Source: Platycnemis pennipes (lineage: Eukaryota; Arthropoda; Insecta; Odonata; Platycnemididae). From it: a DNA stretch of 64,000 nt. The notes under the pieces were generated by a model that searched no databases, was not told the DNA's origin, and saw only the letters and a list, made by a program, of their open reading frames with translations. Of the stretch, positions 44,430 through 55,880 are shown in pieces; positions within the stretch are counted from its first letter, which is position 1; each line of letters begins with the position of its first letter. The DNA is taken from positions 5,707,131-5,771,130 of the forward strand of contig OW121854.1 of NCBI GenBank assembly GCA_933228895.1, read 5' to 3'. The position numbers were made by a program, and so were the translations under genes.

Positions 44430-44830
44430 TACTATTGATGTCCCACCATTGCCCTCTGCTGGTTAAACGGACCGGCGCGGCGGGAGCTTGCCGTTAAGAA
44501 GAGCTGACTGAGGCGTGCTGATCGATTCGCGGCCATCATCAACGGGAAGCGACGTCGCGGTTCATCGGATTCTTCTTCTCTCCATGGGGGAGGGGGGGGG
44601 GGGAGTCGTGGGTGGTGGGAGGTCGAGGGCGGGTGTGAACTACCGTTGCTACGGCCGCCCGCCCCCAGCGCCAACCAATCAACGCGAATCGAGCCTTGCC
44701 CCCCTCCCATCCTCCACAGAGCGTCGAGCGAAACGGGAGTGGGAGAAACGGATGGGCGCCGGTGATGGGGAAAGGAACTGTTGCAATAACTCACCGAAGT
44801 TTCCAATCGGTCACAAGTACTGAGAAGTAC
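44430..44830. other. GC-rich island with poly-G, no gene recognised
   Basis: A G-run at about 44585-44602 and open frames on both strands of proline/arginine/glycine-rich composition. No support for a gene. Confidence 0.4.
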
Positions 44831-44967
44831 TTTTTAAAAAGTAACCGGTTACGACTAGATCACTTAATTTTCATAAAATATTATAATTTGGAGCAATATG
44901 TGAAATCAGGAAAATCTATTTGATGCCTATTTTTCAAATCAAGCTATTATTTATCGAACTGCATAAA

Positions 44968-45612
44968 ATGAGAGAGGAGGCCAAAACCAATGTTATACTA
45001 GGAAAATAGAAACTGGAAGAGGTGAAAGAGTTCTGTTACCTGGGCAGCAGAGTAACCAACGATGGACGAAGCAAGAAAGAAATAGTGAGCAGAATAGCCC
45101 AGGCAAAGACGGCATTCTATCAAAAGAAGAATCTACTTACAGCTGGAAATGCAAGCTTGGAAGTAAGGAAGCAATTCATCAAAACGTATATCTGGAGCAT
45201 GCTTTTTTACGGCAGTGAGGCATGGAGGATGACTGCAGCGGAGAAGAAAAGGGTGGAAGCATTCGAAATATGGTGCTATCGAAGAATGATGAAGATAAAA
45301 TGGATCGATCGAGTGACAAACGAAGAAGTCTTAAGAAGAGTGGGAGAAAAGAGATGTCTGCCAAAAACCTTAAAAAGAAGAAGGGGCAACTTAATCGGCC
45401 ATATCTTAAGACACGATGGCCTGATGAAGACAATCGTCGAAGGAAAAGTGAACGGGAAGAATGGAAAAGGCAGGCCTGGTATGAGTTACATAGAACAGGT
45501 CGTAAAGAACGTAAAATAGAGGAACTACGTTAATATGAAGAGGTTGGCCGATAGAAGAATGGAGTATAGGGCTGCGACAAACCAATCCTAGGAGTGTTGA
45601 CCGTTGAATATG
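44968..45612 (+). mobile_element. RTE-like copy, best-preserved C-terminal domain
   Basis: Begins in the MREEAKTNVILGK region, then the C-terminal domain (separate entry), and ends CCAATCCTAGGAGTGTTGAC with a short degraded tail. No clear target duplication found. The element lacks endonuclease and RT. Confidence 0.85.
45022..45519 (+). pseudogene. RTE-like ORF C-terminal domain, 165 open codons
   Basis: Reads EFCYLGSRVTNDGRSKKEIV, AQAKTAFYQKKNLLT, YGSEAWRMTAAEKKRVEAFE, WCYRRMMKIKWIDRVTNEE, VLRRVGEKRCLPKTLKRRRG, LIGHILRHDGLMKTIVEGK and GKGRPGMSYIEQVVKNVK. A TAG at 45517 replaces a glutamate codon; the frame then continues RNYVNMKRLADRRMEYRAA to the family's usual NQS end. So a single nonsense change ends an otherwise intact C-terminus. 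The true start of this protein lies far upstream and is absent. Confidence 0.85.
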
Positions 45613-45907
45613 ATGAAACGGGTGGTAGGTACTAGTAATTGAAACGACTTAATTGAGCACATACAAACACAATCTCATAGAAAGTCAAAATACGGGAATA
45701 ATATTAATTGTTTTGCTGTATTTAAACATAGTTATGGTTATGTAACACTTAGGAAAGAGAAAAGATGAGGGTGGCAAAGCGAAAAGCATTTTCGCACCGG
45801 TGACTGCATTGCTCAGATTTTCAGAATCGGCTAAACGTATATATTCATTTGAATCCTCCCTTCTTCTCTGACCGTCGTTTTTTCACTCGGTATTCCATTA
45901 GTCACTC

Positions 45908-46500
45908 ATCTACATCTACATCTACATAATACCCTGCAAGCCACCACAAGGGTGTGTGGCAGGGGGTGATTGCTCACCAAACATGCACTACATATCATGC
46001 ATAAAAAAGGAATAGTATTATTATAGTAGTCAGAACTACACTATTTAAAAAAGATAGAAATTGCAAAGCAAGCATGCAAAAATATTCTGTTAGTAGGGTT
46101 AGCTTTAAGTACTCATACCAACATGCAGCTACCAATGCTATTCATTGCTACTCTCCGATAGGACATATTTACCGTTATTCGAATCTCTTATTGTGTGAGG
46201 GAAAAAGGACATTTTGAATCGGTCAGTTCGGCAATCAATTTCTCTAACTTTATGATTATGGTCCAGTCTGCCATAGTAAGTTGGGGTTCGTAAAATATTT
46301 TTAACATCATCACTAAAAATATTGCCTTGGAATTTGTGGAAGAGATTAAGTCTAAATTTCAACCTGCGATCTGACAATGATTCCCATTTCAATTCATTTA
46401 ATAGACTGGTTACGCTAATATAATTATCGTATCGTCCCTTTACAAATCTTGCCGATCTTCGCTGAACACGTTCAAGTTCATTACTTAGACCGACAACTCC
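45908..46500 (-). mobile_element. L2-like family A copy (pair member 1)
   Basis: Minus-strand copy with three GTAGAT units, stem-loop, 3' untranslated region and an ORF2 end (46138-46490) reading LSNELERVQRRSARFVKGRY, the LFHKFQGNIFSDDVK block and HKVREIDCRTDRFKMSFFP. The FHKFQGN and KVRE variants are shared only with the inverted copy at 48804-49371, to which it is nearly identical. Confidence 0.88.
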
Positions 46501-46621
46501 TTTCCGTGCGTTTGATTTCATGTCTTTCGCCATTAGAATAAATTAATGTAAATATAGAAAAGAAAATATTTAGGCGATTTAAAAAAGAAACTGTATAGGC
46601 TTTAAAGAATAAAATATTTCT

Positions 46622-46755
46622 TCATCTACACGATACCCTGCAAGCAACCATGAGGGTGTGTGGCAGGGGGTGAAGATAACCAAGCATGCACTACCGACAT
46701 GCAAAATGGCAACTATAGGGTCTCATGCAACTAGCTTGTTAGTATCTATAGTATT
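46622..46755 (-). mobile_element. Short L2-like family B 3' tail
   Basis: Stem-loop and about 85 bp of 3' sequence only. It occupies the place in the right inverted arm that corresponds to the 126-bp tail in the left arm, but its 5' limit differs. Confidence 0.7.
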
Positions 46756-46761
46756 GAGGTG

Positions 46762-48745
46762 GTAAATACAACGGTCAATGTACGAGTGGAAGTAAGGATG
46801 CACTTCATCAGAACATACGTCTGAAGCATATTTCTTTATGTCAGTGAGACATACTCAATTACAGCAGCAGAGAAGCGAAGACGAAAAGAAGCGAAGAAGA
46901 AAATTTTGAATGTGGTGCTACATAAGAATGAAAATAAAAATCTATCAACCGAATGAGTAACAAATAAGTCCCGAGAAGACTGGGGGAAATGAAGTTTTCA
47001 GTCTTAGATTCCAACAATTCGAATTCTCGGATTTTGTCTCAAAACTGTAAGCACTTCCAGCCAATCTCTACTTGACCCTAAGCGAAAGCACTGCCTACGA
47101 AGTACCCAAGTAGGGACAGATGGAATGGAAACCCTGGCACACACAAATGCAGATCTTCGATAGAGAATCAAGAGTGCATTTAAGAATAGAGATGCAAACA
47201 GATGGCCTTATAACGCGTTAAACGTCTGAGTGTCGCAATCACGCGTACACACTTGCGTGCATTGACACCATCATATGCCACAGTCATACGACTAGTTCCG
47301 TTATCTTGATTGAGTCTTAGGAAAAACGTGAAGTACTCTTTTTATTACTGGCGGACACATTTCTACCGGAAGTTGCTAGAGTTAATAAATGCTTACTTTT
47401 AGCTTCAGGATGTCCATTTCCTAACCATATATCTTTGTGCTCTTTTCATAGTTCACATAACTATTTCACATCGAAAAAGTGTGTTTTTTACGACAAATTA
47501 AAACCCGAAATTGTTGGCCACAATTTGTAACAGTATCGTTATGTGCAATCCAGACGGATTCTCTATTTTTTCCCTTGAATGCTAAATAAGGCATAGATTC
47601 AGTTTACAATAATGGTATTTTATGCATTGTAATGCAGAGAGTGAGGGTGTTGGCATATGGAGAATTATTGATAAACATATACTACACTCATTCACAACTA
47701 GATTCATTATTAAGTAATGAGAAAACCTGACGTTCGTTAATAACGCTTCACTGATGGGTAACTAAATGACCAATGAGTAAAAAACGATGTAAATACTACA
47801 CCTACATCTACATCTACACAACACTCTGCAAGCCACCAGGAGGGTGTGTGGCAGGGGGTGAAGATCACCAAGCATGCACTATTGACATGCAGACAAGCTA
47901 CACATTAGGGCCTCATTAAACTAGATTGTTGGTAACTATGGTACATAAGGGATTAATACATGCATCATGCACTACAGACTACTCTAAAATATTTCCCGTA
48001 CCTATCCCTTTGCTATGCTGCATATTCTGTTCTCTTATAGTACGGGAGAAAAATGCCATTTTGAATCTATCAGTACGACAATCTATCTCTCTAATCTTAT
48101 TTATCTGGTCGAATCTAGCATAATACGCTGGTTTTTTTAATATGTGCCTAATATCTTCAGTGAAGCTATCCTTTTGAAATTTCTCTGATAGATTTAATCT
48201 GCACCTTAACCTACGCTCTGATAATGACTCCCGCGCTAATTCTTTTATTAATTCTGAAACACTACTCAACTTATCGTAACACTTTTTCACGAACCTAGCT
48301 GCCTTACGCTGCACACTGTCTATGTCTTTGATCAAACCTAATTAATTTGGATCCCATACACTGGCTGCATACTCAAGGTGGGGCCTAACTAGTGAAAAGT
48401 AACATCGCTCTTTTGTCTTCTCATCAAATCTCCCTATTAATATTTTCATAAATCCTAGCTTTTCTTCGTTCCGCCGCATATTTCCCGGATGTGTCTTCCC
48501 CACGATAAATCTTCACTGATTGTTATACCTAAATACCTTATGGTTTCAACGCTTTCGATCTTCGTGTTATTAACTTTATAGCATTGCTCTATCGAATTAT
48601 TCCTCCTCCAAAAATTGATAGCTACACGCTTTTTAAAGTTAAGTTCTAACTTCCATTTGTCGCACTACTCTTGAAATGCATCTAATCCTTGTGAAGCGAT
48701 TTACTGTCTTCTTCTTTTGATATACACTACCGCATCGTCTGCAAA
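46762..48745 (-). repeat. Right arm of a large inverted duplication
   Basis: Reverse complement of 37280-39295. It contains an RTE piece (46762-46990, here on the plus strand), about 800 bp of otherwise unique DNA (46990-47800) and an L2-B copy on the minus strand. It is bracketed by the inverted L2-A pair at 45908-46500 and 48804-49371. Confidence 0.82.
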
Positions 48746-48760
48746 AAATTCTTAAAGTTC
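47805..48760 (-). mobile_element. L2-like family B copy in the right arm
   Basis: Minus-strand copy from tail and stem-loop through REIDCRTDRFKMAFFSRTIR, KPAYYARFDQINKI, SFTEDIRHILK, CYDKLSSVSELIKEL, QRKAARFVKK, HLEYAASVWDPN (stop in place of E), the ERCYFSLVRP block, WGRHIREICGGT and up to the ADDAVVYIK-like RT motif near 48745. The ORF is interrupted by stops. Confidence 0.87.
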
Positions 48761-48803
48761 ATGTTTTAATACCTATTGTATTTACACCTTCTTAATCTTA
48801 TAT

Positions 48804-49371
48804 GAACTTGAACGTGTGCAGCGAAGATCGGCAAGATTTGTAAAGGGACGATACGATAATTATATTAGCGTAACCAGTCTATTAAATGAATTGAAATGGG
48901 AATCATTGTCAGATCGCAGGTTGAAATTTAGACTTAATCTCTTCCACAAATTCCAAGGCAATATTTTCAGTGATGATGTTAAAAATAATTTACGAACCCC
49001 AACTTACTATGGCAGACTGGACCATAATCATAAAGTTAGAGAAATTGATTGCCGAACTGACCGATTCAAAATTCCTTTTTCCCTCGCACAATAAGAGATA
49101 CGAATAACGGTAAATATGTCCTATCGGAGAGTAGCAATGAATAGCATTGGTAGCTGCATGTTGGTATGAGTACTTAAAGCTAACCCTACTAACAGAATGT
49201 TTTTGCATGTTTTCTTTGCAATTTCTATCTTTTTAAATAGTGTAGTTCTGACTACTATATTAATACTATTCCTTTTTTATGCATGATATGTAGTGCATGT
49301 TTGGTGAGCAATCACCCCCTGCCACACACTTTTGTGGTGGCTTGCAGGGTATTATGTAGATGTAGATGAAA
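48804..49371 (+). mobile_element. L2-like family A copy (pair member 2)
   Basis: Begins exactly at the ELERVQRRSARFVKGRYDNY codons, has the FHKFQGN and KVREIDCRTDRFKI variants, a frameshift after RFKIPFSLAQ relative to pair member 1, and a full 3' end with stem-loop (49311-49352) and ATGTAGATGTAGATG. Confidence 0.88.
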
Positions 49372-50117
49372 AGAAATGTGCATGCTTTGTATGAACTGGA
49401 CATTCAAATTACAGTCATGCTCTGACTGTGATAAATTGACTGAAAAAAAATTTGTTTTATAATTATGTGTGTTATTTCAAGATAAGTGCCTCCACTTCTT
49501 TATTTGGGCATCGGTTCCTCACTTTGTGCAACGTCGCCTTGTAATTGCTATCACTGGTCATATTGCAGGTCTGAATCGGCGTTACTCTCTCGATTAAGTT
49601 TTCACGAACGGTCCGCAGGAGGGAATCCTCAATTACCAGTTCGGTATCATTAATCAATTTTCGGCACTCATGACTCTAAGGGGCATCGACCACTTCGCTG
49701 TCGTCTTCATATAGGAGGCTGGTGAATTGGAAAGGAACATCTCTCGGAGATGAATGAGCTCTTTCGGTAGATATGAGAATATGCGCAGTCATATGAGAAG
49801 ATACCACGATACGTTGCTGAATGGAAGTAATGTAAACCATCAATTTTCCTGCTTCGTATTATCATATTATCTTGTCGTTGCCCTTAGCTTTTAATTATAC
49901 CTTAAAGGCTAGTGCAATACTATTCAAACTTTCATTCCACAGCTAGAATCGAGTTCTAGATGCTTTTGTAAGCAACCCCATAGAATAGTTCTTTACTGCG
50001 TTGCAGACTTGACATATTTGCTTATTTTATATAGATGCATAAAAAATCTGTAAACTTGCAGGGAAAACATCTTTTTGTGCATCGCCATTGATCAAGTATT
50101 CAAGGTTGAGTTCACCT
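49372..50117. other. Spacer, nothing recognised
   Basis: A minus-strand frame at 49472-49657 is open but short and unrecognised. Confidence 0.45.
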
Positions 50118-50285
50118 AGCTCTCCACTCGATTCTTCTATCGGCCAACCTCTGCACATTCAAATAATTCTTTTCATTCGCATGATTGCAACTTCTTCCAT
50201 ATATCTCATCCAAGTTCTTCCTGTTACATTCTTTCCGTTCATTTATCCCTCGATGATTGTCTCCATCAGGTCATTGAGTCTTTTT
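50118..50285 (-). mobile_element. RTE-like 3' fragment, minus strand
   Basis: Reads in reverse the GLADRRIEWRA block, the NNCNHANEK-like segment, MRYMEEVA and the DLMETIIEG codons, without its GAT tail. It stands head to head with the next copy. Confidence 0.65.
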
Positions 50286-50429
50286 GTACACATCAATAAA
50301 AACAGCCCACTTGTGTCTCATTGCGGAAAACGATACTGCTCTCGTAACCATTCGTTGTGAAGACATATTTACCACAGTTGAGGCAAGAATTGCTGTCTCC
50401 GACAGACTATTTTCTCTTTGTATTTGATT

Positions 50430-50930
50430 AATCATGCGACAGCAATAAACGGCAGTGGGAATACAAGCGTAGAAATAAGGAGACAATTCATCAGAACATA
50501 CATATTGGGGACGTTTCTTTACGGCAGTGAGGCTTGGATGATGACAGCTGCAAAGAAGAAAAGGGTGGAAACGTTTGAAATGTTGTGCTATAGAAGAGTG
50601 ATGAAGATTAAATGGATCAACCGTGTAAGTAACGTGGAAGTTCTAAGAAGAGCGGGAGAGAAGTCCGCTGAAAACCCTAAAAAGAAAACGAAACAACGTA
50701 GTCGGCCACATCTTAAGAGACGATGGCCTGATGAAGACAATCATCGAGGGAGATTGAACGGGATGATTGGAAAAGGCAGTCCTTGCATGAGCTATATGGA
50801 ACAGATTGCCAAGGATGTGAAAGAGAGGCATTTCGTCGAAATGGAGAGGTTGGCCGATAGAAGAATAGAGTGAAGGGCAGAGTCCAACCAATCCTAGGAT
50901 TGTTGACCCTTGATGACGAAGAGGGTCACA
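50430..50930 (+). mobile_element. RTE-like copy, plus strand
   Basis: TSVEIRRQFIRTYILGTFLY, GSEAWMMTAAKKKRVETFEM, LCYRRVMKIKWINRVSNVEV, then a frameshift at AENPKKKTKQRSRPH, then the GKGSPCMSYMEQIAKDVKER block and RLADRRIE with a stop. Ends CCAATCCTAGGATTGTTGAC and a short GATGA tail. Confidence 0.82.
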
Positions 50931-51250
50931 AAAAAAATGCTTCGTAATTTCCCCCTGCTCAAGCGTCTGTTGGATGTATGATTTAGCTGATATAGGCCGA
51001 GTGTGAACTGTATTCGTTCGTCCAGAAACACAATGAACAATTATCGTGGAATGTAGTCGATCTTTACCACCTTGTAGAAAGGATCAGTTCACTAACGATT
51101 TGTTCAACTATCGTCCGTTTGGTGAAAGTGTGCTGGGTTTGACATGCATATTCCTTCAGCACCTCTCTCACCCGGGAAAACTGGTTTTATTTTGAGTTGA
51201 TCCTTGAGGATTGAAATTAACGAATGATGGTATTCGTAGGTATTCCAAAA

Positions 51251-51745
51251 TGCTCATCTACATCTACACATACGTAATACCCTGCGAGTCACCACGAGGG
51301 GGTGTGGCAGGGGGTGAAGATCACCAAACCTGCACTATTGACGTACAACTGGGCTACTGCGTGGAAATATGCTAAATAATAGGGTCGAATGCAACCAGAT
51401 GATAGTATCTACAGAGTAATAAAGGGGTTGGTTGTTAATACATGCATCATGCACTAGACACTAGATGCATAGACTAACAATATTTCACCTACCTATCCCT
51501 TTGCCATTCTGTTTATTGTGCTTTATTATGGTACGCGGGATAAATTATAATTTATATCTATCGGTTCGACAATCTATCTATCCAATCTCGTTAATCTGTT
51601 AAACCTAGCAAAATACGCAGAAGCTCTTAATATGTATCTAACGCCATCTGTAAAAAAATCAGCTTTAAATTTACTTAAAAGGTTTAACCTAAATTTTAAC
51701 CAACTTTATGATAATAATTCCCAATCTAGTTCTCCTATTAAAAAC
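51251..51745 (-). mobile_element. L2-like family C copy
   Basis: CATCTACACATACGTAATACC tail, stem-loop, the family C 3' region (GGAAATATGCTAAATAATAG) and degraded ORF2 codons for the FIPRTIIKHNKQ, RIDRLDR, ADFFTDGVRYILR and FKFRLNLLSKFK blocks. Confidence 0.75.
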
Positions 51746-52104
51746 GTGATGTTTATTCAATCAACGTTTTTTTAGCATCTCTTGATAATTACAAGTAAAT
51801 GTCCGTTCTCCAATAATTTTACATTCTGAGTAAGGTATGGATCTGGTAGCTATAATCTTAGCACGAATTGAGTACACTGCCTCTTACGAATAATTTTCGT
51901 CCTATCCTAAAAACTGATGTTCTGTGCCACTGCAATTTCAAATCTGGAGTAAATCATCGATCTGGAGAGAGACACTGAAGGACGGTTGAACTTTATAGAT
52001 TTAGTTACACCTATAATTATGGGCAGACACAGTTTCGGAGTATTTTGAAAACAGTGCAATAACGACGCAGTTATTCCAATGGACTCTTCTCATCCTATGT
52101 CTCA
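51746..52104. other. Spacer, nothing recognised
   Basis: AT-rich; no gene or family recognised. Confidence 0.45.
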
Positions 52105-52660
52105 TTAGCTTGCAGCTTTCAACTCGTTGATTCACAGGCTGGTGACCTTACCTTTACAGCCCCCGAAGTTTAACAGAGAGCTGGAGATAATTGAACACTT
52201 TGGTTCAGTCAATCAAGGGCATATAATCGATAACATTCTGCGTAAAAACTCCAGAAGTTGGCCATCAATAATATTTTCAATCTTTCAGCCTCCTCTCCGG
52301 AACCTAGGAAGAGGTGTAGATACCTTATATTGGCTATCTCTCTCCCGAAATAGCTAAAGTATTTCAAAAAGATAAACTTAAAATCTCTTCTTACAATCCA
52401 GTGATGTTGGGTAGCCTCATGTGCCAATCAAAGGACCGATTTCACCCCACATTCCAGTCGAAAGTGTACCAGATAAGGTGCAGTGATTGTGCAAATTGCT
52501 ATATTGGGCAGACGGGTAGGTTTTGGTAGGTAGACTTTGCCATCCGTATGACTGAGCACCGGAAATGTTGAGAGAAAGCGGACTCATCTTCCCTCTTGGC
52601 CAAGAACCTCTTGAACTCAACACACCACTGCCTATTTGATCTTCATTGATCTTGATTGAC
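52105..52660 (+). pseudogene. Penelope-like element: RT thumb, linker and GIY-YIG endonuclease fragment
   Basis: Plus-strand pieces read NSLIHRLVTLPLQPPKFNRE (thumb/linker, 52120-52180), LSPEIAKVFQKDKLKISSYN (52345-52400), then the endonuclease core VYQIRCSDCANCYIGQTGR (about 52460-52520) and MTEHRK further on. VY-x(n)-YIGQTGR is the GIY-YIG signature of Penelope-like elements, which couple an RT to this nuclease. Stops and frameshifts interrupt every block. RT palm is absent. It is the coding evidence that this retroelement class was once active here. Confidence 0.82.
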
Positions 52661-52914
52661 TTCATATAGAGAGAAAAGGCTAGAAAATGGACGCTCTGAA
52701 GCAATTTGAAATTGTTCAGCAAGGGGAAGAGTCCCTCATGAATGATCAGCTGTTCAAATGTCACTCCTCCTCACTCCTAGCCATTCCATTGCCTAAACCA
52801 CGCATTGACTCGCCACCAGTGACCCCCTTTCACCTCCTCCCCCCCACCTAACACCTCCCTCCCCCGCCCATGCCTATTTGTGCATATATACCGCTCTCTT
52901 GGCCGAATATTCTT
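52661..52914. other. Spacer
   Basis: Includes a C-rich tract near 52820-52870. Nothing else recognised. Confidence 0.4.
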
Positions 52915-53706
52915 TGTAAAAAATAGCAATGCAAACATGCAAAAACATGCCGTTAGTTGCGTAAGCTTCAAGTCCTTATACCAACATGAATCTACCAATT
53001 TTATCCATTTCTACGCTCGTACTGGATATATTTACCGTTATTCATATCCCTAATTGTGCGAGGAAAAAAGGACATTTTGAATCTGTCAGTTTTTGCAATC
53101 AATTTCTCTAATTTGGTGATTATGTGGACCATGTGGACCCCAACTTACTATGGTAGCCTGGACGTCTACCATAGCAGGTTGGTGTTCGTAAAATATTTTT
53201 AACGTCATCACTGAAAATATGGTCTTGGAATTTGTTTAAGAGATTAAGTCTAAATTTCAATCTTCGACCTGATAATGATTCCCAATTTAATTCATTTAAT
53301 AGACTGGTTACGCTAATAAGGTTATCGTACCGTCCCTTTACAAATCTTGCCGATATTCGCTGCACACATTCAAGTTCGTTATTTTGACCGATTTCGTAGG
53401 GATCCCATACACAGGCAGCATATTCCAAATGAGATCTAACAAGGAAAAAGTAGATGATTCCTCGTACATGTTCGTCACATTTACCCAGTACTCTTTTGAC
53501 GAATCTCAGTTTACGATTCGCTTGACCCATTATTTCACGTATGTGTTTACCCCAGGAGATGTCATGTGTCAGTCTAATTCCAAGGTATTTAATGGATTCC
53601 ACGTTTTTTAATTCCTTATTACTTATTTTGTAAATGCTAGAAGGAGAGCTATTCTTTTCCCAAAAATTCATTACTAGACATTTAAAAAAATGTAATTCGA
53701 ACTGCC
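52915..53706 (-). mobile_element. L2-like family A copy lacking its 3' tail
   Basis: The minus-strand ORF (53120-53797 frame) reads FELHFFKCLVMNFWEKNSSP, the SIKYLGIRLTHDISWGKHIR block, RSHLEYAACVWDPYEIG, QRISARFVKGRYDNLISVTS and FQDHIFSDDVKNILRTPT, then a ~40-bp local rearrangement at 53124-53170. The 3' untranslated region continues to about 52920 but the stem-loop and GTAGAT tail are missing, so a deletion or break removed the end. Confidence 0.85.
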
Positions 53707-53789
53707 AACACATATACACACATATAAATTGTATACGTAGTATAACATTTGATGAAATGTCATATTTTTGCCCTAAATTTCTCCTGCAC

Positions 53790-54210
53790 CTCTGCATTTG
53801 GGAGGATTGGAGGAGAGAAGGAAGTCAATCGTTCGGCCGGGCTAGATCCTCAGTGCCCGCTACGGCGATCGCCACCTTTGGGCCCCACGGTCGAAGGAGG
53901 GGAGGTCGGGCCCCCAAGTGATAGATGCTATCGGTCGTGGCTATCGGGATGGGGGCGTGGTGGTGCGGGTGGTCGTGTGGGAGGGCCCGGATCACGGAGG
54001 AGGCCGTGAATCGGAAAACCCACTCCCCCTCCGTCAATCACTCCGGGTCACGCCTGCGCACGGACGGATCGAGTAGTCTAGAGGCGCTAGAGGAAGTGCA
54101 CTTTCCGTGAAATAGGTACTCCGCGATTTCCGAAGCCGAAGCCGGTGGCAGAGTTGCGATGGTGCCGAGTGGTGGTGAATGCTGGACCACTGCGAAGTGA
54201 CTGGTGTATT
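53790..54210. other. GC-rich island, no gene recognised
   Basis: GGGGGCGTGGTGGTGCGGGTGG-type sequence, open on both strands for 60-95 codons. Not recognised. Confidence 0.4.
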
Positions 54211-54212
54211 CA

Positions 54213-54317
54213 CATCTACCACTCAGTAAGCTACCATAGAGGTATGCGGCAGGGGTTGAATTTACACCAGACATGCATTGCATAAAAAGCATAGAAAAGG
54301 ATAGGTATTAATACTTT
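54213..54317 (-). mobile_element. Short L2-like family A 3' tail
   Basis: Degraded stem-loop (GTAAGCTACC..GGTATGCGGCAGGGG) and the family A phrase ATGCATTGCATAAAAAG. It abuts the RTE copy that follows. Confidence 0.6.
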
Positions 54318-54940
54318 TAAACCAGGAGAGGCTGAAGAGTTCTGCTCCCTGGAAAGCCGAGTAACCAGCGATGGACGAAGTAAAAGAGAAATTGCCAGTA
54401 GAATTGCCGAAGCGAAAATGGCATTTTACCAGAAGAAGACTCTGCTTACAACTGCAAATACAAGCGTTGAAGTGAGGAAACATTTCATTAGAACTTACAT
54501 CTGGAGAATTCTACTACATGGCAGCGAAGCATGGGCAATAACAGCTGCAGAGAAGTCCAGGCTGGAAGCATTTGAAATGTGGTGCTACCGAAGAATGATG
54601 AAGATAAAATGGATCGATCGAGTGACAAACGAAGAAGTGTTAAGAAGAGTGGGAGAGAAGAGAAGTCTGCTGAAAACTAAAAATGAAGACGGGACAACTT
54701 AATAGGCTACATCTTAAGACACGATGACCTGATGAAGATTATCAAAGATGAAGAAAAGTGAACGGGAAGAATGGAAAAGGCAGGCCTCGTATGAGGGATA
54801 TGGAGCAGGTTGTGAAGGATGTAAAAGAGAGGAGCTATGTCAATATGAAGAGATTGGCCGATAGAATAATGTAGTGGAGGGCTGCGTCAAACCAATCCTA
54901 GGATTGTTGACCAATGATGATGATGATGATGAATAACTCT
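54318..54940 (+). mobile_element. RTE-like copy with (GAT)n tail
   Basis: AEEFCSLESRVTSDGRSKRE, IAEAKMAFYQKKTLLTTANT, FIRTYIWRILLHGSEAWAIT, MWCYRRMMKIKWIDRVTNEE and VLRRVGEKRSLLKT are open to 54702; a short deletion then shifts the frame. Ends CCAATCCTAGGATTGTTGAC and a clean (GAT)5-like tail at 54917-54932. Confidence 0.86.
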
Positions 54941-54954
54941 ATTGTCTAAACTTC

Positions 54955-55220
54955 ACAATTAAAAAAATATAGCATAGGAAAAAAGCATGCAAAAACATGC
55001 TATTAATTGGGTTAGCTTACAGTCCTTATACCAACATGCTATCCAGAGATACGCTCGTATTATGATTTTGGGTATTAATATCCAGAATTTTAGGAGGAAA
55101 GGAGGACATGTTGAATCCGGCAGTTCGGCAATTAACTTCTCTAATTTTATGGCTATGCTCCAGTCAAACACAGCAAATTGGAGTTTGAAAAATATTTTCA
55201 GCGCCAACATGCTAATGCGG
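54955..55220 (-). mobile_element. L2-like family A 3' fragment without tail
   Basis: AAAAACATGC and the GTCCTTATACCAACATG phrase of the 3' region, then codons for the VREVNCRTAGFNMSSFP and DWSIAIKLE blocks. Both ends truncated. Confidence 0.7.
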
Positions 55221-55880
55221 AACCAAGGCGCTGAAGTGTAAACTCAGTGAAGCTAAACCCACTTATTGACAAAATAAGTTTTGGTCCATTTTTACAGCAT
55301 ATTTAGAGGGGGTCAATGAATGTAAATCTTTGGTTGGTTGGCACTTTATTAGCAATGATGTAAATGGTTTTTTTAATAGAAATAAGGGCTGGTGTTATTC
55401 GTGATAATTTTATAGCTACCACCCGTAAACCCCCCTTGAAGCATCATTAGCGCGAGAGTCGTGAGAATTGCTCTCTCCCTTGGATGCAGCTGAGAATTCG
55501 TCCCCGAAAGACGAAATGAACAGTTTCTTTAATGGATCAATTCCTTATGGATATACAATGTCACCAAGGAAATACCTAAAGATTTAACTGTTAAATACGT
55601 AAGACCTGGAGGAGTTTTGGCTTCATGGTCTTATGTTTCTAAAGCACCTCCCTATCACTTGCTAAGACATTAAATTGTGTGCTGCCAAGTTAAATTTATT
55701 CAGTGTTATTTTAAAGCATTTACTCGCTGAAGGCTTGAACGTTCATTTTCCAAAAAAGCGCTATTCAATCGGAGTATAGTTCTTTCATTGAATGTATTCA
55801 ATTTCTGATATTGTGCGTAATTTTTTCTGAGATTAAATATTTGGTAAGTTGAATTTCAGACCTCTTTTTTTTAAATATAT
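55221..55880. other. Spacer, nothing recognised
   Basis: AT-rich; no gene or family recognised. Confidence 0.45.

Noticed and set aside
44430..44830. Gene in the GC-rich island
   Set aside because: Frames on both strands are low-complexity, no splice signals or recognised domain.
37280..48745. LTR or terminal repeats of one giant element
   Set aside because: The arms contain ordinary TE fragments and unique DNA, and the spacer holds unrelated nested insertions; a segmental inverted duplication explains it better.
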